A stretch of 64,000 nucleotides of DNA from Lapidilactobacillus wuchangensis (lineage in GTDB: Bacteria > Bacillota > Bacilli > Lactobacillales > Lactobacillaceae). The notes under the pieces were generated by a model that saw nothing but the letters and a program-made list of their open reading frames with translations, made no database searches and was not told the DNA's origin. The stretch covers positions 44,365-108,364 of the forward strand of contig NZ_RHOU01000009.1 in NCBI RefSeq assembly GCF_003946645.1, read 5' to 3'. This document shows positions 36,841 to 46,410 of this stretch, one piece after another (within the stretch, counting starts at the first letter, position 1; each line of letters opens with the position of its first letter). The position numbers and the translations under genes were made by a program.

Positions 36841-37035
36841 TTATTTTTCAAGTTCTTGCTGACGAAGAACAGTTTTGATCCGTGCAATGTTCTGACGAAC
36901 TTGCTTCAAACGAGCAGTATTTTCTAGTTGACCAGTCGCTTGTTGGAAACGTAAATTGAACAATTCTTCTTTATATTGCTTTTCTTTATCAAGCATCTCA
37001 GCAGTGGTTAACTCTTTAATATCATTAGCCTTCAT
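36841..37035 (-). CDS. rpmC: 50S ribosomal protein L29
   Basis: I take the ATG at 37035 ([20 protein letters not shown]) because AGGTGG precedes it. The 64-residue product is all helical, near the exit tunnel where trigger factor docks. The start overlaps the rplP stop by 11 bases, so it is coupled. Confidence 0.97.
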   Translation of the reverse strand: MKANDIKELTTAEMLDKEKQYKEELFNLRFQQATGQLENTARLKQVRQNIARIKTVLRQQELEK

Positions 37036-37459
37036 TAGCTTCGCCACCTACTTCCTCGCGCTTAACAAACTTAGTTTTGATTGGCAATTTATTTGATGCC
37101 AAACGAAGTGCTTCACGCGCAACTTCTTCAGGAACGCCACCGATTTCAAATAAAATCTTCTCGCGTTTAACTGGTGCAACCCAACCTGCTGGAGCACCTT
37201 TCCCGGAACCCATCCGGACACCTACACCTTTAGCAGTGTATGATTTATGAGGGAAGATCCGGATCCAAACTTTACCGCCACGTTTCATGTAACGAGTCAT
37301 GGCAATACGAGCAGCTTCGATCTGACGGTTGCTAATCCAATGTGATTCTAAGGCACGTAAACCGTAATCGCCGAAGCTGATTTCTTTACCGCCTTTAGCA
37401 GCACCGCGCATCTTACCACGGAACTCACGGCGATGCTTAACACGCTTAGGTACTAACAT
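37025..37459 (-). CDS. rplP: 50S ribosomal protein L16
   Basis: A 144-residue L16. It starts [20 protein letters not shown] and contains [20 protein letters not shown], then [13 protein letters not shown] near the A-site tRNA. It starts four bases after the rpsC stop. Confidence 0.99.
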   Translation of the reverse strand: MLVPKRVKHRREFRGKMRGAAKGGKEISFGDYGLRALESHWISNRQIEAARIAMTRYMKRGGKVWIRIFPHKSYTAKGVGVRMGSGKGAPAGWVAPVKREKILFEIGGVPEEVAREALRLASNKLPIKTKFVKREEVGGEANEG

Positions 37460-37462
37460 TGA

Positions 37463-38209
37463 TTATTTTCCTCCTTTCGCAGCTCTCTTATCACCACGTT
37501 GATCGCGACGATTATTGTTTCTTCTGTTATTGTTACGACGGTTCTTGTCGTTTGCTGTTTCAGCATCACGAACGACTTTTTGACCTGGTAAGATTTCACC
37601 ACGGTAGATCCAAGTTTTAACACCTAATTGACCGTAAGTAGTTGTTGCTTCTTCCCAAGCATAGTCGATATCAGCACGTAAAGTATGCAATGGCACTGTA
37701 CCTTCTGTATGCCATTCACGACGGGACATATCTGCACCGTTTAAACGACCAGAGATTTGTGTCTTGATACCTTTAGCACCGGCACGCATTGTCCGTTGTG
37801 TTGCTTGACGTTGAGCACGACGGAAAGCTACACGAGCTTCCAACTGACTAGCAATTGATTCGCCGACTAACTTAGCATCCAAATCTGGTTGTTTGATTTC
37901 AACAATGTTGATATGAACTTGTTTGCCGGTTAATTTGTTTAAGGCTTTGCGTAAGTTTTCAACTTCAACGCCACCCTTACCAATAACCATACCAGGCTTA
38001 GCAGTGTGAATTGAAACGTTGACACGTTTAGCTGAACGTTCAATCTCCACTTGGGAAACCGAGGCATCAGCAAGATTCTTTGCAATGTATTTCCGGATTC
38101 TTAAATCTTCATGTAAGTAATCAGCGTATTCTTTATCAGCATACCATTTAGCATCCCAATCGCGGATGACGCCAACACGGAATCCAATTGGATTTACTTT
38201 TTGACCCAC
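37463..38209 (-). CDS. rpsC: 30S ribosomal protein S3 with Asn/Arg-rich tail
   Basis: S3 lines the mRNA entry channel and has helicase-related contacts. The KH domain motif [16 protein letters not shown] is intact. The protein has 248 residues, about 30 more than the usual ~218. The excess is a low-complexity basic tail after residue 215 ([19 protein letters not shown], ending AAKGGK). The tail is in frame with normal codon use and is followed at once by rplP, so it is not a frameshift. Similar tails occur in some lactobacilli, but I cannot say how common they are. Confidence 0.98.
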   Translation of the reverse strand: MGQKVNPIGFRVGVIRDWDAKWYADKEYADYLHEDLRIRKYIAKNLADASVSQVEIERSAKRVNVSIHTAKPGMVIGKGGVEVENLRKALNKLTGKQVHINIVEIKQPDLDAKLVGESIASQLEARVAFRRAQRQATQRTMRAGAKGIKTQISGRLNGADMSRREWHTEGTVPLHTLRADIDYAWEEATTTYGQLGVKTWIYRGEILPGQKVVRDAETANDKNRRNNNRRNNNRRDQRGDKRAAKGGK

Positions 38210-38220
38210 GTTTTTCCCTC

Positions 38221-38574
38221 CTACTCTTCGTTTTCTTTGACAACCACTGTAATGTGGCTTGTCCGTTTGTTAATTGGTGATGCTGAACCCTTTGCACGTG
38301 GGCGGAAACGTTTCAAAGTAGGTCCTTCGTTAACGTAAGCTTCACTAACAAATAAGTTTTGTGCATCTAAATCATAGTTATGTTCAGCATTTGCAATAGC
38401 TGATTTCAAAACCTTAGCAACGATTGGTGAAGCACCACGTTGTGTGAATTGTAAAATCGCTAAAGCCTCGGCAGCACTCTTGCCACGAATTAAATCGACT
38501 ACAAGGCGAGCTTTGCGAGGCGCAATACGAACAGTTCTAGCTTCTGCTTTAGCTGTTGTAATTTGATCTGCCAT
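38221..38574 (-). CDS. rplV: 50S ribosomal protein L22
   Basis: A 117-residue L22. It has [20 protein letters not shown] and a beta-hairpin loop ([20 protein letters not shown]) that reaches the exit tunnel where macrolides bind. No insertion or change typical of macrolide resistance is obvious in the loop. Confidence 0.99.
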   Translation of the reverse strand: MADQITTAKAEARTVRIAPRKARLVVDLIRGKSAAEALAILQFTQRGASPIVAKVLKSAIANAEHNYDLDAQNLFVSEAYVNEGPTLKRFRPRAKGSASPINKRTSHITVVVKENEE

Positions 38575-38594
38575 CTGCTAAATCGCTCCTTTCC

Positions 38595-38876
38595 TTAACG
38601 TGCAGCCGTCTTCTTATCGTCGGTGCCATGACCGCGGAATGTTCTTGTTGGTACGAATTCGCCTAACTTATGGCCAACCATATCTTCTTGGATGAAGACT
38701 GGGACATGTTTCCGACCATCATATACGGCAATTGTGTAACCAATGAAACTTGGGAAAATCGTTGAACGACGTGACCAAGTCTTAATGACTGTTTTCTTTT
38801 CACTATCTGCTTGAGCGGCGATCTTCTTCAAAAGATGCTCGTCAGCAAAAGGTCCTTTTTTCAAGCTACGACCCAT
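38595..38876 (-). CDS. rpsS: 30S ribosomal protein S19
   Basis: A 93-residue S19. It starts [18 protein letters not shown] and contains [20 protein letters not shown]. Length and position, between rplB and rplV, are normal. Confidence 0.99.
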   Translation of the reverse strand: MGRSLKKGPFADEHLLKKIAAQADSEKKTVIKTWSRRSTIFPSFIGYTIAVYDGRKHVPVFIQEDMVGHKLGEFVPTRTFRGHGTDDKKTAAR

Positions 38877-38913
38877 TATGTTACCTCCTTCGAGCGTGAT
38901 GAGAAATGACTAT

Positions 38914-39747
38914 TTATTTACCTTTACGGTGACGAATAATAAGTTTCTCAGAACGTGCTTTAGAACTACGAGTCTTATTACCCATGGTCTTCTTACCCCA
39001 TGGTGACATAGGTGATGGACGACCGATTGGTGCTTTACCTTCACCACCACCATGAGGGTGATCGTTAGGGTTCATAACTGATCCACGAACGGTAGGACGG
39101 AAGCCCATCCAGCGTTTACGACCAGCTTTACCAATACTAATCAATTCATGTTGTTCATTACCGACTTCACCGATAGTAGCACGGCCAGTAGTCAAAACTC
39201 GACGAACTTCGCCAGAAGATAAACGAACTAAAGTATACTTGCCTTCATGGCCTAAGATCTGAGCTGAAGTACCAGCAGAACGAGCCAATTGGCCACCCTT
39301 ACCAGGTTTTAATTCAATATTATGAACTAAAGTACCAGCAGGAATATTCTTAAGCACAAGTGCGTTACCAACTTTGATATCAACGCTTTCGCCTGATTCA
39401 ATTACTTGGCCCACTTGTAAGCCTTTAGGTGCTAAGATGTAAGATTTAACCCCATCTTCGTAGTGTAATAAAGCAATATTTGCAGTCCGGTTAGGATCGT
39501 ATTCAATTGCTTTAACAATAGCTTTAACGTTATCTTTGGTACGCTTGAAATCGATGATACGGTATTGTTGCTTATGACCGCCGCCACGATGACGAACAGT
39601 AATATGTCCATGAGCGTTACGACCAGCAATGCGGCTTTGTGATTCAAGCAAAGTCTTTTCAGGCTTTGTCTTAGTAATTTCAGCGAAATCAGATCCGCTC
39701 ATATTACGACGGCCGTTGGTGGTTGGTTTGTATTTAACAATCGCCAT
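38914..39747 (-). CDS. rplB: 50S ribosomal protein L2
   Basis: A 277-residue L2 needed for peptidyl transfer. It starts [18 protein letters not shown] and contains the conserved [19 protein letters not shown] with the key His. Length is normal. Confidence 0.99.
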   Translation of the reverse strand: MAIVKYKPTTNGRRNMSGSDFAEITKTKPEKTLLESQSRIAGRNAHGHITVRHRGGGHKQQYRIIDFKRTKDNVKAIVKAIEYDPNRTANIALLHYEDGVKSYILAPKGLQVGQVIESGESVDIKVGNALVLKNIPAGTLVHNIELKPGKGGQLARSAGTSAQILGHEGKYTLVRLSSGEVRRVLTTGRATIGEVGNEQHELISIGKAGRKRWMGFRPTVRGSVMNPNDHPHGGGEGKAPIGRPSPMSPWGKKTMGNKTRSSKARSEKLIIRHRKGK

Positions 39748-39782
39748 TAGTTTTCCTCCTGTTTTATTTTATTAAGTTATGA

Positions 39783-40067
39783 CTAATCTTCAAAAATCTT
39801 AATTTTGTCAGAATCAGGTGTCAAAGTAACGATTGCTTTGCGACGTTTCTTTGTATAACCTTCGTAACGGCCATAACGTTTCTTTTTACCGCGAACATTC
39901 ATGATGTTCACTTCTTTGACTGAAACGCCAAAGATTTCTTCAATTGCGTGACGAACGGCAACCTTGTTAGCATGAACAGCTACTTCAAACGTATATTTCT
40001 TGTCTTCCATAATGTTCATTGATTGTTCAGTCACGATTGGGCGAATAATAATATCATGTGCTGCCAT
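39783..40067 (-). CDS. rplW: 50S ribosomal protein L23
   Basis: A 94-residue L23 beginning [20 protein letters not shown]. It forms the docking site for SRP and trigger factor at the tunnel exit. Its start touches the rplD stop at 40067. Confidence 0.99.
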   Translation of the reverse strand: MAAHDIIIRPIVTEQSMNIMEDKKYTFEVAVHANKVAVRHAIEEIFGVSVKEVNIMNVRGKKKRYGRYEGYTKKRRKAIVTLTPDSDKIKIFED

Positions 40068-40690
40068 TAACCAAGTACCTCCTCGATTTTTGCAAGAGCG
40101 GCTTGGGTTAGGATCAATTTCTGGTTGTTAACGATGTCTAAAACGTTAATGCCATTTGCTTCAACAACTGTAACGTTAGCTAAGTTGCGAGCTGATAAAG
40201 CAGCCATATCATTGTCTGCTTCTAAGACAACTAAAGCCTTAGTTGCAACATTCAAGCCAGCCAAAACCTTTGCGAATTCTTGTGTTTTAGGTTGGTCGAA
40301 ATTCAATCCATCAACAACAATCAAATCACCATCAATAACCTTTTGGGAAAGAACTGATTTGATTGCTAAACGCCGTACTTTTCTTGGTAGTTTATAAGCA
40401 TATGAACGTGGAGTAGGTCCGAAGACAATACCACCGCCACGCCATTGTGGTGAACGAATTGAACCTTGACGAGCACGACCAGTACCCTTTTGACGCCATG
40501 GTTTACGACCACCACCACGAACTGCAGAGCGGTTCTTGACAGCATGTGTACCTTGACGTAAAGAAGCACGTTGCATGATAACCGCATCAAAGACGACGTT
40601 ATCGTTAGGTTCGATTCCAAAAATTGCATCGTTTAACGCAACAGTGCCGTTTTCAGTTCCATCTTGTTTATAAAGTGTGACATTTGCCAT
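40067..40690 (-). CDS. rplD: 50S ribosomal protein L4
   Basis: A 207-residue L4. The tunnel loop reads [20 protein letters not shown], the segment where macrolide-resistance changes occur, and it looks wild type. In some bacteria L4 represses its own operon. No evidence for that is visible here. Confidence 0.99.
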   Translation of the reverse strand: MANVTLYKQDGTENGTVALNDAIFGIEPNDNVVFDAVIMQRASLRQGTHAVKNRSAVRGGGRKPWRQKGTGRARQGSIRSPQWRGGGIVFGPTPRSYAYKLPRKVRRLAIKSVLSQKVIDGDLIVVDGLNFDQPKTQEFAKVLAGLNVATKALVVLEADNDMAALSARNLANVTVVEANGINVLDIVNNQKLILTQAALAKIEEVLG

Positions 40691-40714
40691 TTAAAAATCC
40701 TCCTTTCTCAAAAT

Positions 40715-41347
40715 TTATTTAGTCAATTTGATTGCTGATTTAACAGTAACAAATGAGTTCTTAGCACCAGGGACATTCCCCTTGATCAAAAGAACATTAC
40801 GATCAGTATCAACACGAACGATTTGTAAGTTTTGGATTGTTACTTTATCGTTACCCATGCGACCTGGAAGCATCTTACCCTTGAATACCCGGTTAATGAT
40901 AGCACCCATTGAACCAGGAATACGATGGTAACGAGAACCGTGGGTCTCAGGACCACGTGATTGACCGAAGCGTTTGATGTTACCTTGGTAACCATGACCC
41001 TTCGTGATACCAGTTACGTCGACGATGTCACCATCTTTAAACGTATCAACTTTAACTTCTGAGCCTAGCTCATAATCTCCAAGCTCAACATCACGAATTT
41101 CGCGAACGAAGCGCTTAGGAGTCGTATTTGCTTTAGCAGCATGACCTTTAGCTGGTTTGTTCGTCAAAACTTCACGGACATCTTGATAACCAAGTTGAAC
41201 AGCTTCATAACCATCGGTATCCATTGTCTTAACTTGTAAAACAACGTTTGCGCTAGCTTCGATAACTGTAACTGGAATCAATTCGCCATTTTCAGTGAAG
41301 ATTTGGGTCATTCCAACCTTTTTCCCTAAGATTCCTTTTCTAGCCAT
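40715..41347 (-). CDS. rplC: 50S ribosomal protein L3
   Basis: A 210-residue L3 beginning [20 protein letters not shown]. It has a central [20 protein letters not shown] and a [20 protein letters not shown] segment near the peptidyl transferase centre. It follows rpsJ by 26 bases. Confidence 0.99.
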   Translation of the reverse strand: MARKGILGKKVGMTQIFTENGELIPVTVIEASANVVLQVKTMDTDGYEAVQLGYQDVREVLTNKPAKGHAAKANTTPKRFVREIRDVELGDYELGSEVKVDTFKDGDIVDVTGITKGHGYQGNIKRFGQSRGPETHGSRYHRIPGSMGAIINRVFKGKMLPGRMGNDKVTIQNLQIVRVDTDRNVLLIKGNVPGAKNSFVTVKSAIKLTK

Positions 41348-41373
41348 GACTACACCTCCATTTTCTCTATAAA

Positions 41374-41682
41374 TTATAATTTGATTTCGATGTCAACGCC
41401 GCTTGGTAAATCAAGCTTCATCAAAGCATCGACAGTTTTTGCAGAAGGGTTAACAATATCAATTAACCGCTTGTGCGTACGGATTTCGAATTGTTCACGA
41501 GAATCCTTGTACTTATGTGGTGAACGTAAAACAGTGTAAAGGTTACGTTCAGTAGGTAGTGGAATTGGACCACTAATTGAAGCACCAGTACGTTTAGCTG
41601 TTTCAACGATCTTTTCCGCTGATTGGTCTAAGATACGATGTTCATAAGCCTTTAAACGGATCCGAATTTTTTGCTTTGCCAT
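41374..41682 (-). CDS. rpsJ: 30S ribosomal protein S10
   Basis: A 102-residue S10 ([20 protein letters not shown]). It also serves as NusE in antitermination. The loop [16 protein letters not shown], where tetracycline-class changes arise, is normal. It heads the S10-spc-alpha operon behind a 41850-41878 promoter. Confidence 0.99.
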   Translation of the reverse strand: MAKQKIRIRLKAYEHRILDQSAEKIVETAKRTGASISGPIPLPTERNLYTVLRSPHKYKDSREQFEIRTHKRLIDIVNPSAKTVDALMKLDLPSGVDIEIKL

Positions 41683-41843
41683 GGATATACCTCCTTTTCG
41701 TCACATTAATGGACAAGCTCAATGAGAATTACCAACATAACCGTCGTGGCAATGCGGCCGGGTGTGTCGCAACCTCTCATATCAACGCCCTTGTTGTCTC
41801 ATCAAGGTCTGAGGCGTACTACGCCCTCTTCTCGACAAGCACT
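41683..41843 (-). promoter_or_regulatory. Long 5' leader of the S10 operon
   Basis: About 160 untranslated bases separate the predicted transcript start from the rpsJ ATG. The first half contains GGCGT-AGT-ACGCC, and further GC-rich segments follow (CACCCGGCCGCATTGCC). The repeated GCTTGTC at both ends of the leader may take part in folding. A regulatory role is inferred from length only. The stretch 41880-42060 is AT-rich and holds nothing I can name. Confidence 0.35.
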
Positions 41844-41849
41844 TTATCT

Positions 41850-41878
41850 ATATTAAAGGAAAAGGCTTGATAAATCAA
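41850..41878 (-). promoter_or_regulatory. Promoter of the S10-spc-alpha operon
   Basis: TTGATT, a 17-base spacer and TAATAT on the minus strand, about 170 bases before rpsJ. It is the only convincing promoter pair in the fusA-rpsJ gap. Confidence 0.65.
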
Positions 41879-42061
41879 GGTTTTTCTGAAATAAATTGTA
41901 AAATATTCTCAAGTTTTTTTGTAAGCGAATTTATGAAAATAATTATTTCTAGTAGAAAAAATTTAATTCTCAAAATTTTCTGCAGTGCCACTTTTATTTT
42001 AATTTTTAACTCTTTCAACTGTAAAACTATCCGTAAATTTGATCATCAGCATTCATAACAC

Positions 42062-42094
42062 AAAAAAGCAGTCGCCTTTCAGCGACTGCTTTAA
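42062..42094 (-). terminator. Terminator of the str operon (after fusA)
   Basis: AAAGCAGTCGC and GCGACTGCTTT form a perfect 11-bp stem with a 6-base loop, followed on the minus strand by Ts. It lies about 150 bases after the fusA stop. Confidence 0.9.
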
Positions 42095-42243
42095 TCATTT
42101 TTATAATGGAAACTAATTTTAATCATGTTCCGGCTGACAATGGCTATGGCTAGCTTGATTAATTGCTCAATCGGTTCACACCGCTCAAGCAAATAATTGA
42201 AGTTACGCTACGCCAAAAGTACGCCGACCTGCACAACTAATCT

Positions 42244-44331
42244 TTAGTTGCCACCATTTTTCTTGATGATTTCTTCTTGGATGCTCTTAGGTACAGCTTC
42301 GTAGTGGTCAAAGACCATTGTGAAAGTACCACGGCCTTGCGTTGCAGAACGCAATGTCGTTGCATAGCCGAACATTTCAGAAAGTGGTACGAAGGCATTA
42401 ACAACCTGAGCGTTACCACGTGCTTCCATACCATCAACACGACCACGACGAGCAGTAATTTGACCCATAACATCACCTAAGTAATCTTCAGGGGCAACAA
42501 CTTCGACCTTCATGATTGGTTCAAGGATAACGGCGCCAGCCGCTTTAGAAGCATTACGTAAAGCCATTGAAGCGGCAACTTTGAAGGCTGCTTCAGAAGA
42601 ATCGACTTCATGATATGAACCATCATAAAGTTTAGCTTTAACGTCGATTAATGGGTAACCAGCAAGAACACCATTTTCCATAGATTCTTTCAAACCTTGT
42701 TCAACTGATGGGATGTATTCACGAGGAACAACACCACCAACAATGGCATTCTCGAATTCAAAGCCTTTACCTTCTTCGTTTGGCGTAAATTCGATCCAAA
42801 CATCACCGTATTGACCTTTACCACCAGACTGGCGAACAAACTTACCTTGTGCGGAAGCTTGTTTTGTAAAGGTTTCACGATAAGCAACTTGAGGTTCGCC
42901 GACTTTAGCTTCAACCTTGAATTCACGACGCATCCGGTCAACAATGATGTCCAAATGCAGTTCGCCCATCCCAGAGATTAAAGTTTCACCAGTTTCAGGG
43001 TTAGTTTCAGCCTTGAAAGTAGGATCTTCTTCAGCAAGCTTTTGTAAAGCGATATCCATCTTATCCCGGTCTTCTTTTGAGTTAGGCTCAATTGAAACTT
43101 GGATAACGGGATCTGGGAAGTTCATTGATTCCAAAATTAATGGATGATCAACGTCAGTTAATGAGTCCCCAGTTGTGGTATTCTTCAAGCCGATCGCAGC
43201 AGCGATATCACCAGAGAATACTTCAGGAATTTCAGTACGGTGGTTAGAATGCATTTGTAGCAAACGACCAACACGTTCACGTTTGTCTTTAGTTGCATTT
43301 AAGACATAAGAACCGGCTTGCAAAGTACCAGTATAAACACGGAAGAATGTTAAACGACCAACGAATGGGTCAGTAGCAATCTTGAATGCTAAACCAGCAA
43401 ATGGCTTGCTGTCATCAGCCTTAAGTTCAACTTCGTCACCTGATTCAGGATCAGTGGCATTGTAAGGACGAACGTCTAATGGTGATGGTAAGTAGTCGAT
43501 AACAGCATCCATCAACATTTGAACACCCTTGTTCTTAAATGCTGAACCAGCCAAAACAGGGTAGAATTTCAAAGCAATTGTTGCTTTACGAATAGCAGCG
43601 ATCAATTCTTCTGGTGAAATTTCTTCGCCATCCAAATATTTCTCCATAATACCATCGTCAACATCAGCAACGGCTTCAACTAATTCAGTCCGACGCTTCT
43701 CAGCTTGTTCCTTGTATTCGTCAGGAACTGGCACTGTATCCCACTTGCTACCTAATTCATCTTCATCATAAAGATCGGCAACCATGTGGATTAAGTCAAT
43801 GACACCTTCGAATTGATCTTCAGCACCAATTGGCATTTGAACGGCATGAGCATTAGCTTGTAAACGATCATGTAAAGTTGAAACAGAATAGTCAAAGTCG
43901 GCACCGATTTTGTCCATTTTGTTAACGAAAACTAAACGAGGAACGCCGTAAGTTGTTGCTTGACGCCAAACATTTTCAGTCTGAGGTTCAACACCTGATT
44001 GAGCATCTAAGACAGTAATAGCACCGTCTAAAACCCGAAGTGAACGTTCAACTTCAATTGTGAAGTCAACGTGTCCTGGGGTATCAATAATGTTAATTCG
44101 GTGGTCTTTCCATTCAGCGGTAGTGGCGGCAGAAGTGATCGTGATCCCACGTTCTTTTTCTTCTTCCATCCAGTCCATTTGGGAAGCACCTTCATGGGTT
44201 TCACCAATTTTATGAATTTTACCGGTATAGTAAAGAATCCGTTCAGTCGTTGTTGTTTTACCAGCATCGATATGAGCCATGATCCCGATATTACGTGTTT
44301 TTTCCAGAGGGAATTCACGTTTGTTAGCCAT
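42244..44331 (-). CDS. fusA: Elongation factor G
   Basis: I start at the ATG at 44331 ([20 protein letters not shown]), after GAGAGGAG. The longer reading to 44352 is not needed. The 695-residue GTPase drives translocation on the ribosome. It shows [39 protein letters not shown] and NKMDK, then domains II-V to the end. No fusidic-acid-type change can be judged by eye. It is third in rpsL-rpsG-fusA. tuf does not follow. Confidence 0.99.
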   Translation of the reverse strand: MANKREFPLEKTRNIGIMAHIDAGKTTTTERILYYTGKIHKIGETHEGASQMDWMEEEKERGITITSAATTAEWKDHRINIIDTPGHVDFTIEVERSLRVLDGAITVLDAQSGVEPQTENVWRQATTYGVPRLVFVNKMDKIGADFDYSVSTLHDRLQANAHAVQMPIGAEDQFEGVIDLIHMVADLYDEDELGSKWDTVPVPDEYKEQAEKRRTELVEAVADVDDGIMEKYLDGEEISPEELIAAIRKATIALKFYPVLAGSAFKNKGVQMLMDAVIDYLPSPLDVRPYNATDPESGDEVELKADDSKPFAGLAFKIATDPFVGRLTFFRVYTGTLQAGSYVLNATKDKRERVGRLLQMHSNHRTEIPEVFSGDIAAAIGLKNTTTGDSLTDVDHPLILESMNFPDPVIQVSIEPNSKEDRDKMDIALQKLAEEDPTFKAETNPETGETLISGMGELHLDIIVDRMRREFKVEAKVGEPQVAYRETFTKQASAQGKFVRQSGGKGQYGDVWIEFTPNEEGKGFEFENAIVGGVVPREYIPSVEQGLKESMENGVLAGYPLIDVKAKLYDGSYHEVDSSEAAFKVAASMALRNASKAAGAVILEPIMKVEVVAPEDYLGDVMGQITARRGRVDGMEARGNAQVVNAFVPLSEMFGYATTLRSATQGRGTFTMVFDHYEAVPKSIQEEIIKKNGGN

Positions 44332-44433
44332 GGAAAATTTGTCTCCTCTCAAAGTTGATTAATTAGTGTTTTAAGTAAAAATGAGCGGCTGCCCCGCAAA
44401 AAACGTAAGTAGCTGCTCAAAATAACCAGATTT

Positions 44434-44904
44434 TTACCAACGATAATGTGCGAATGCACGGTTGGCATCTGCCATTTTATGTGTGTCTTCACGTTTTTTA
44501 ACGGAAGCACCAGTATTATTAGCAGCATCCATGATTTCATTAGCCAAACGTTCGTCCATTGTATGTTCATTACGTAAACGAGCGTAGCTAACGAGCCAAC
44601 GTAAACCTAAAGTTGTCCGACGTTCTGGGCGAACTTCGATAGGAACTTGATAGTTAGAACCACCGATACGGCGAGCCTTAACTTCAAGAACTGGCATAAC
44701 GTTCTTCATTGCTTCTTCAAATACTTCAAGTGGTTCTTTGTTAGTCTTTTCTTTTACAATATCAAAAGCATCATACAAAATTGTTGATGCAGTTCCGCGT
44801 TTACCATCGATCATTAAACGATTGATTAAACGAGAAACTAATTTTGAATTATACACGGGATCTGGCAAGACGTCGCGTTTTGCCACATTACCTTTTCTTG
44901 GCAT
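44434..44904 (-). CDS. rpsG: 30S ribosomal protein S7
   Basis: A 156-residue S7 starting [20 protein letters not shown]. It nucleates folding of the 16S 3' domain. A 102-base gap separates it from fusA. It follows rpsL by 36 bases. Confidence 0.99.
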   Translation of the reverse strand: MPRKGNVAKRDVLPDPVYNSKLVSRLINRLMIDGKRGTASTILYDAFDIVKEKTNKEPLEVFEEAMKNVMPVLEVKARRIGGSNYQVPIEVRPERRTTLGLRWLVSYARLRNEHTMDERLANEIMDAANNTGASVKKREDTHKMADANRAFAHYRW

Positions 44905-44940
44905 TGAATAAACCTCCTAGTAATGGTCAATTAAATTAGT

Positions 44941-45354
44941 TTACTTCTTAGGGCGTTTTGCACCGTATTTAGAACGGCTTTGTTTACGATCAGTAACACC
45001 TGCTGTATCAAGGGCACCACGGATAATGTGGTAACGAACACCAGGAAGGTCTTTTACACGACCGCCACGGATCAAAACAACACTATGCTCTTGTAAGTTA
45101 TGGCCAATACCAGGGATATAGGCAGTTACTTCAATCAAGTTTGAAAGACGAACACGGGCATACTTCCGCAAAGCAGAGTTAGGTTTCTTAGGTGTCATTG
45201 TGCCGACACGAGTAGCAACACCACGTTTTTGAGGTGCTGGATTGTCAGTTAATGACTTTTTCTTACTGTTATAGCCAAAATTCAATGCTGGTGAATCAGA
45301 CATTGAAATTTTTGATTTACGGCCTTTACGTACCAATTGGTTAATAGTTGGCAT
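44941..45354 (-). CDS. rpsL: 30S ribosomal protein S12
   Basis: A 137-residue S12 at the decoding centre. The [19 protein letters not shown] and [11 protein letters not shown] segments, sites of streptomycin-resistance changes, look wild type. An Ala replaces the common Cys in GVATRVGT, a neutral family variant. It is first in the str operon. Confidence 0.99.
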   Translation of the reverse strand: MPTINQLVRKGRKSKISMSDSPALNFGYNSKKKSLTDNPAPQKRGVATRVGTMTPKKPNSALRKYARVRLSNLIEVTAYIPGIGHNLQEHSVVLIRGGRVKDLPGVRYHIIRGALDTAGVTDRKQSRSKYGAKRPKK

Positions 45355-45511
45355 TAAGGATCCTCCTCAATTTCATTTCAAGTTTAAGTACACACATCCA
45401 GGCGGTTCATTTTTATGTAAAAAATAACGAGCCCGAACTTTAAGATTGCCCCCAAAGATATTGCAGCACGGATACCGAGGTATCGAACAATATCCAGAAA
45501 GCACCTTAAAT

Positions 45512-45540
45512 AGATTAGCACGCTGGGCAAAACATGTCAA
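45512..45540 (-). promoter_or_regulatory. Promoter of the str operon (rpsL-rpsG-fusA)
   Basis: A perfect TTGACA, a 17-base spacer and TAATCT on the minus strand. It leaves a leader of about 150 bases before rpsL. The leader contains a GATACC/GGTATC hairpin that might be regulatory. Confidence 0.9.
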
Positions 45541-45627
45541 ACCTTTCTCAACATTAATAGCGGTTTCATGGTCGCTTTTTCAGTAAAAAAAGAAATATCT
45601 GCGTATTTAATGTGAGAGGTGATTTAG

Positions 45628-46329
45628 TTGCGATTCAGTCAAAACTTATTCATTAATTGTTGGCTCTTTATTTTCGGTAGTTGTTTAGGTTCCTTCTTCA
45701 CGCTATTAATCGATCGTTGGCTAACCCAACGTGAGGTTGTTTATACCCGATCAGCTTGCGAGTTTTGTCAGACACCATTAGCTTATTATGATCTTTGTCC
45801 CGTGGTTGGCTATCTCCAACAACACGGTCACTGTCGCTACTGTGACAACGACATCCCCAGCCATTCACTGACAGCCGAACTGCTAGGCGGCCTAAGCTGT
45901 TGTTGGTTATGGCAGGTTCACTTTTGGCTGCAACCAGTCGACATTTGGTTATTATTCTGGCTCTATTTAGCGGCGCTGCTCGACTATCGCACCCAATTTG
46001 TTTATCAAGGTATTCTGACCACCATGGTTGTTGGCAGCATGGTGCTCACCTTGCCCTATAGCAAGATTCAACTAATCACCGGCTTGATTTTTGGATTACT
46101 TTTATTTGTCCTCCAGCATTGGCATCACGGTCTTGGTGAAGCAGATTTAGTTTGGCTACTAGTATTATTATTTTCCCACAACTTCACCTGGCTGCTGGAA
46201 ATCATCTTGATCAGTAACCTGCTAGTCGTGATTCATCAGCAACTGCTTCGGAAAGCCCACGGTCCAATTCCCTATTTACCATATTTATTCGTTAGTTACT
46301 TACTGCTACCACTCGGTCAACTTTTTTAA
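45628..46329 (+). CDS. comC: Type IV prepilin peptidase (ComC-like)
   Basis: This 233-residue integral membrane aspartyl protease cleaves prepilin-like signal peptides of the ComG pseudopilus used in DNA uptake. It starts with TTG at 45628 behind GAGAGGTGAT. After the first helix it has two Cys pairs (CEFCQTPL and CRYCDND), the zinc-like motif of this family. The two catalytic Asp are in ALLDYRTQFV and GEADLVWLL. About six to seven helices are visible. It is the only plus-strand gene in 18-57 kb and ends just before a terminator. Competence regulation is expected, but no ComK or sigma-H box was identified. Confidence 0.88.
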   Translation: MRFSQNLFINCWLFIFGSCLGSFFTLLIDRWLTQREVVYTRSACEFCQTPLAYYDLCPVVGYLQQHGHCRYCDNDIPSHSLTAELLGGLSCCWLWQVHFWLQPVDIWLLFWLYLAALLDYRTQFVYQGILTTMVVGSMVLTLPYSKIQLITGLIFGLLLFVLQHWHHGLGEADLVWLLVLLFSHNFTWLLEIILISNLLVVIHQQLLRKAHGPIPYLPYLFVSYLLLPLGQLF

Positions 46330-46332
46330 ACA

Positions 46333-46363
46333 CAAAAAAAGTCCGGCCTTTTTAAGCCGAACT
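46333..46363 (-). terminator. Terminator between comC and the LPXTG gene
   Basis: AGTCCGGC and GCCGAACT form an 8-bp stem with one mismatch. A run of seven Ts follows on the minus strand, so it mainly serves the surface-protein gene. It also lies 4 bases after the convergent comC stop. Confidence 0.8.
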
Positions 46364-46410
46364 CATTCGCGAAATTTAGATGCTATTTCGCCATTTTGCT
46401 ATTTTTTAAA

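Noticed and set aside
44941..45354. Streptomycin-resistance change in rpsL
   Set aside because: The [11 protein letters not shown] and VKDLPGVRY segments are wild type.
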